A stretch of DNA of 64,000 nt, taken from Sequoia sempervirens. Taxonomy: Eukaryota > Streptophyta > Pinopsida > Cupressales > Cupressaceae. How positions within the stretch are numbered: position 1 is the stretch's first letter; each line of letters opens with the position of its first letter. The translations under genes were made by a program, and so were the position numbers. The stretch is from assembly GCA_007258455.2 (NCBI GenBank), contig VDFB02000001.1, forward strand, positions 18,595,549 to 18,659,548, written 5' to 3'. Below the pieces are notes generated by a model. That model made no database searches and had not been told where the DNA came from. It saw only the letters and a program-made list of their open reading frames with translations. Of this stretch, positions 63,295 through 64,000 are shown piece after piece.

Positions 63295-64000
63295 GCTTGT
63301 GGATTACACTGTAATTGTGCATTCTATATGCGTATTTTCTATCGTCTTTCGCGAAACTTCACTTTTTGTTGAGTTATAGCCGCATTTCAGAAACAACTCA
63401 AGTTTGAGTTTTTGTGAGCCATTGATGAACTTTGGTGACTACGATTGTGGATTGTACTCTAGTTGTGCATATTTTTAATCTCCTTTTATGAACCTTCTTT
63501 TTTTGTTGAGTTAATTTAGGAAATCGCTCGTATTTGAGTTTTTGTCGGCCATTGATCAACTTTGGTGACTATGATTGTGGATTACACTGTAATTGTGCAT
63601 TCTATATGTGTATTTTCTACTGCCTTTCACAAAGCTTCATTTTTCTTTCAGTTATAGGTGCACTTAGGAAACTGCCTATGTGTGAGTTTTTGTGGGCCAT
63701 CAATCAACTTTTGTGACTACGATTTTGGATTACACTATAGTTGTCCATTTTGTACATGCATTTTCTATGGTCATTTCCCAACCTTCTTTTTTTGTTGAGT
63801 TATACCCGTATTTAAAAAACCGCTCGAGTTTGAGTTTTCGTGGGCCATCGATCAACTTTCGTGACTAAGATTTTGGATTGCACTATAGTTGTGCATTTTG
63901 TACACATATTTTTAATCACATTGAACCTTTATTTTTTGTTGAGTTATAGCCGCATTTAAAAAAATGCTCATGTTTGAGTTTTTTTGGGCCATCAATCAAC
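63295..64000 (+). repeat. Satellite A array, plus orientation, running off the window
   Basis: Nearly five A monomers in plus orientation. One near 63466 is shortened between tgtgcat and atttttaatc, and another near 63511 joins gttgagtt to aatttaggaaatc. The array is cut by the window edge at gggccatcaatcaac. Confidence 0.95.

Noticed and set aside
1..64000. Numerous open reading frames of 60 to 128 codons, many giving similar peptides (starting MGHRSTLV or carrying FREPSFF)
   Set aside because: They are the same stop-poor stretch of the A monomer translated again and again. The B frames are equivalent. Both unit lengths are 3n+1, so frames shift every unit. There is no recognisable domain, no conservation favouring synonymous change, and the same peptides arise from both array orientations.
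1..64000. TATA-like boxes such as ctatacgcg and gttttatagg as promoters
   Set aside because: They are fixed monomer positions in AT-rich repeats and have no gene downstream.
1..64000. Common origin of families A and B
   Set aside because: Short shared words (tgtag, tattttc, gaacc) exist at the junctions and half-units of B are near A in size, but I could not find a convincing longer alignment by eye.
1..64000. Telomere-type repeats or a CENP-B-type box
   Set aside because: No run of ttaggg/tttaggg repeats and no match to the CENP-B box was seen. The recurring ttaggaaac is an ordinary part of the A monomer.
1..64000. Intact transposable elements interrupting the arrays
   Set aside because: Apart from the 185-bp rRNA piece all sequence aligns to A or B. 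No reverse transcriptase, transposase, LTR pair or long non-satellite insert was found.

Overview
This window is non-genic eukaryotic satellite DNA, very probably from a plant nuclear genome. Apart from one 185-bp insert, all of it belongs to two tandem-repeat families. I see no credible protein gene, tRNA, CRISPR array or bacterial-type operon. The plant assignment rests on the insert (16414-16598). On the minus strand it reads as a decayed piece of plastid-type 23S rRNA, i.e. nuclear plastid DNA (a NUPT) inside a satellite monomer. I cannot name the species.

Family A fills about 48.5 kb, roughly 330 copies of a ~148-bp monomer (62 G+C in my 148-base hand consensus). In its plus orientation it carries gtgggccatcgatcaacttt, later gattacactatagttgtgc, then aaccttcattttttgttgag and atagccgcatttaggaaacc. 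Family B fills about 15.3 kb in seven blocks, roughly 50 copies of a ~289-bp, more AT-rich unit. It carries atgggttttgtagagaatg, aatttttcaccaacatgc, aagaacccctcaaaaataga and gtagaagcagtagaggtaac. The B unit is itself an old dimer: its two halves share atgggttttRtag and gacccagatcgtcc about 133 bp apart.

Layout (A+ and A- are orientations): A+ 1-3767; A- 3768-4673; A+ 4674-6749; B+ 6750-9132; A+ 9133-9620; B+ 9621-12122; inverted B scrap 12123-12169; A+ 12170-15000; A- 15001-18806 with the plastid insert; B- 18807-20036; A- 20037-20943; A+ 20944-21387; A- 21388-23135; A+ 23136-23769; B+ 23770-26622; inverted B scrap to 26669; A+ 26670-28318; A- 28319-41895; B scrap and B- 41896-45032; A- 45033-45884; A+ 45885-47609; A- 47610-53075; B scrap and B- 53076-55269; A+ 55270-62409; B+ 62410-63294; A+ 63295-64000.

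The relative orientation of A and B is nearly always kept: B+ lies in A+ and B- in A-. This suggests composite A-B segments that were amplified, moved and inverted together. One complex A/B junction, containing an inverted B scrap and a palindrome, recurs four times. Several higher-order tandem duplications (about 0.29, 0.74, 0.83 and 1.46 kb) and an approximately 11.2-kb-spaced B-block repeat show turnover at several scales. Substitutions cluster at CpG positions as TpG/CpA, as expected for methylated heterochromatin. The many short open frames (up to 128 codons) are by-products of the monomer: 148 and 289 are both 3n+1, so the frame shifts with every unit and no frame stays open for long.
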